NCBI GenBank assembly: GCA_963585895.1
Contig: OY757913.1
Location: 102,082,449-102,146,448, forward strand
DNA: 64,000 nucleotides
From: Sepioteuthis lessoniana
Lineage: Eukaryota > Mollusca > Cephalopoda > Myopsida > Loliginidae
Reading direction: 5' to 3'
Shown: one piece after another, positions 63,561 to 64,000 of the stretch
How the letters are laid out: the number at the start of each line of letters is the position of its first letter
Numbering within the stretch: the stretch's first letter is position 1
The notes under the pieces: model-generated
What the model was told of the DNA's origin: nothing
The model's input: only the letters and a program-made list of their open reading frames with translations
The model's database searches: none
Made by a program: the position numbers and the translations under genes

Positions 63561-64000
63561 AATATTGATAAATATAAATGTATATGAACATATCTTTGTA
63601 AATGTATATGCATATGTAAATGTAAATGTATTTTTAAATCTATATGGTATTTAAATTTATAAATGAATAAGAGATTACTAAAACAGGATGTTCCAGCTTT
63701 GTAAACAAGAGAACAGCTAATGTCGCACCTTTAGATGGATAATGATGAGAGACTTATATTTTAATAAAAAAATGGGTTAAGTTACTTCATTCCTTCGTCA
63801 TGCTTTACAATACATGTATATGTAAATGTATATGAAAATGCATTGGTGAATGTATATGGCAGTTAGAAAAATGGGTCATGTTCCTTCATTCCTTCAACAA
63901 CACATGTATATGGAAATGTATTTGTGAATGTATATGGCAGTTAGATTTTTAAACGTATATATAAATGCACTAGTAAATGTATTTGTGAATGTCAATAGTA

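Larger units (their letters stand above)
62315..64000. repeat. Degenerate TGTAAATGTATA array reaching the window edge
   Basis: Words TGTAAATGTATATG, TTTGTAAATG and GAATGTATATGGCAGTTAG recur at 62325-62375, 63205-63280, 63565-63660 and 63810-64000. A longer unit with ATGGCAGTTAGA and TTCCTTCATTCCTTC is duplicated near 63776-63930. RTE, SINE-B and SINE-A insertions split the array. It continues beyond the window. Confidence 0.7.

Overview
This window looks like non-coding DNA from a large, repeat-packed animal genome. A cephalopod mollusc, most likely an octopus-type genome, is my best guess. This is an inference from extreme AT and CA microsatellite density, many tRNA-derived SINEs, RTE-type LINE protein remnants of a kind I associate with cephalopod assemblies, and mariner copies. 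I found no convincing host exon, rRNA, functional tRNA gene or CRISPR array. Nearly every short open frame is a microsatellite translation or a piece of transposable element.

Repeat families, named here for convenience. SINE-A has a tRNA-like head (TGGTGTAATGGTTA box) and a tail reading CCTTGTGTCATATCCTGCC...; about 15 copies. SINE-B has a second tRNA-like head (GGTTCAATCCCAGG box) and ends in GTCGCCAACTTTACTT; 13 copies. SINE-C has a third tRNA-like head and ends in a hairpin tail (GGCATTAAATAACC...GGTTGATATGCC). SINE-D has a fourth tRNA-like head (TGGCTGAGCGATAAG box); 5 copies. SINE-F and SINE-H are single copies with perfect 17-bp and 16-bp target duplications, and their tails resemble that of SINE-A. 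Repeat E is a long composite: a head of about 230 bp starting GCCCAGTCGGCTGGGG, a variable number of 50-73 bp sub-repeats, then the SINE-C hairpin tail and an (AACC)n end. It is the most abundant element by length.

Autonomous-type remnants: about 15 pieces of one RTE LINE, mostly 3' ends with (ATG)n tails; pieces of two LINE types with a restriction-like endonuclease (RLE); four internally deleted mariners plus a lone terminal repeat; a MITE; and four solo LTR-like fossils.

Layout. 0-3 kb: RLE LINE piece, SINE-A, microsatellites. 3-6.1 kb: one repeat E carrying an LTR, SINE-A, two RTE pieces and a SINE-F inside the second RTE. 6-14 kb: SINEs, RTE, repeat E, purine tract. 14.5-18 kb: MITE, mariner, 31-bp minisatellite, two RLE pieces. 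18-32 kb: LTR, SINEs, repeat E, RTE, SINE-H, hairpins. 32-36 kb: mariner, RTE, mariner. 36-43 kb: repeat E cluster with tandem duplications, then an 877-bp foldback. 43-52 kb: SINE-B cluster, mariner, microsatellites. 52-62 kb: repeat E, LTR, RLE pair, RTE. 62-64 kb: a degenerate TGTAAATGTATA array invaded by RTE and SINEs.

The elements relate through parasitism. SINE-A, -F and -H seem to share one LINE-derived tail. SINE-C and repeat E share another. The deleted mariners must have been moved by transposase made elsewhere. All family assignments come from reading the sequence by eye; no database search was run.
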